Assembly (NCBI GenBank): GCA_003242495.1
Contig: QGUO01000029.1
Coordinates: 1 to 15,271 of the forward strand
Length of the DNA stretch: 15,271 bases
Reading direction: 5' to 3'
DNA from: Pseudomonadota bacterium
GTDB taxonomy: Bacteria; Pseudomonadota; Gammaproteobacteria; Steroidobacterales; Steroidobacteraceae
Below are positions 14,530 to 15,271 of the stretch, piece after piece. The notes below the pieces were generated by a model that was not told where the DNA came from, did no database searches, and was given only the letters and a program-made list of their open reading frames with translations. Each line of letters starts with the position of its first letter. Position 1 is the first letter of the stretch. Position numbers and translations under genes: made by a program.

Positions 14530-15271
14530 TCAACTCCGGGCGAACAGCGTCAGGCGCGGCGGGTTCTCGCGCATCAGCAGCCAGAGTCCCAGGCCGACCG
14601 CGATGGCATGCACCGCCCACAGGCCGCCCCCGCCGATCAAATCGCCCGCCATCCAGGTGCGCGCCGCGGTCAGCAGCTGCGAGTACACGAAGTAAACCAG
14701 GATCGCCACGCCCATGCGCGCGAAGCGGCCCTGCCGGGGTCGCAGGCGCGCCAGCGGCACGGCCAACAGCATGAGCACCATGGCCATCAGCGGTGTGGAG
14801 ATGCGCCAATGCAGCTCGGCGACGTCCGCCCGGTCGGACGACCCCCACAGCTCGCGCGTGGGCTTCATCTCCGCGTCGCGGGTGCCATCGATGCGCTCGC
14901 CGAGGCGGATGGGAATGCCGCCTTCGCTGAAGCGGATCATGCGGAACTCGCCGCTGCCCGGCACGCCCTCGTAGACTTCGCCGTCGTACAGGACGAAGGT
15001 CTGCTCGGCCTGGCCGGCGCCGCGTTGCTCGGCGCGCGCGGCCACCCAGATCTCCAGCCGCCGCTCGTCGGCGCCGTCGGCGGTGCGGGACATGGCGCCG
15101 CCCGCGACGGTCGCACGCGACTCGCCGATCGGCTGCACCCCGCGTTGTGCCGGCCCGGTGCGATCCACGAACACGTGCACGTTGTGCAGCATGCCCTCGG
15201 CATCGACGCGCCCGGCCTAGAACACCACGCTGCCACCGCCGCAGGGACGGAAACGGCCCGGCCCCAGCTGC
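14530..15271 (-). pseudogene. lptF: LptF C-terminal part, interrupted by an in-frame TAG (5' end outside the window)
   Basis: The downstream part (open from ATG 15192, 220 codons) has the LptF C-terminal signature. A jellyroll end precedes HWRISTPLMAMVLMLLAVPL, then ARLRPRQGRFARMGVAILVY and FVYSQLL, with three membrane segments. Upstream in the same frame, to the window edge, the reading is LGPGRFRPCGGGSVVF, TAG (15217-15219), then AGRVDAEGMLHNVHVFVDR. This is continuous LptF-like jellyroll sequence, broken only by that stop. A Tyr (TAC) at this place would restore it by one base. LptF is normally needed with LptG for LPS export, so a base error, a suppressed stop, or recent inactivation with another copy are all possible. 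Restart at ATG 15192 would make only a half protein. The stop lies four bases before lptG. Confidence 0.8.

Noticed and set aside
13395..14774. Plus-strand 459-codon open frame over lptG
   Set aside because: It lies antisense to lptG and the lptF end, and its His/Arg/Glu-rich translation shows no fold signature.

Overview
The window looks like a chromosomal segment of a high-GC proteobacterium, most likely a gammaproteobacterium. The reasons are the order pcnB-folK-deoxynucleoside kinase-panB-panC, the separate lptF and lptG genes with an RDD gene behind them, and a tRNA-Glu(CTC) with an encoded CCA end. Genus cannot be told from the sequence alone.

Left part (1-4590): the tail of a probable queG on the + strand converges on a minus-strand cluster read right to left: pcnB (poly(A) polymerase), folK (pterin pyrophosphokinase), a deoxynucleoside kinase, panB and panC (pantothenate synthesis). 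Gaps are short (18-58 nt), so this is probably one transcription unit. It joins RNA turnover, folate, dNTP salvage and CoA-precursor synthesis. A near-symmetric -10 element (4618-4623) separates pcnB from the divergent tRNA-Glu gene.

Middle part (4739-6784): a visibly less GC-rich, gene-poor patch begins just after the tRNA. It carries a VapBC-like toxin-antitoxin pair (ribbon-helix-helix antitoxin plus PIN-domain RNase) with a perfect 8-bp inverted-repeat operator. Further on is a 94-codon remnant of a dienelactone hydrolase with the catalytic middle missing. No integrase or clear att repeat was found, so island status is only suggested. A conserved-looking two-domain protein of unknown function follows (6785-7567). 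Behind it a minus-strand structure (promoter-like boxes, several hairpins, a hairpin plus T10 terminator) suggests an unannotated small RNA of about 170 nt.

Right part (8289-12939): a tightly packed + strand operon encodes a GldA-type ABC ATPase, a GldF-type permease, a GldG-type auxiliary membrane protein and a DUF4340 membrane-anchored protein. Together they look like one ABC-2 type envelope complex of unknown substrate. Converging on it from the right is a minus-strand operon, lptF-lptG-RDD. The lptFG pair encodes the inner-membrane permease of the LPS exporter. The lptF reading frame is interrupted by an in-frame TAG (15217-15219) where a tyrosine is plausible. This is either a real mutation or a base error, and it is the most checkable anomaly in the window.
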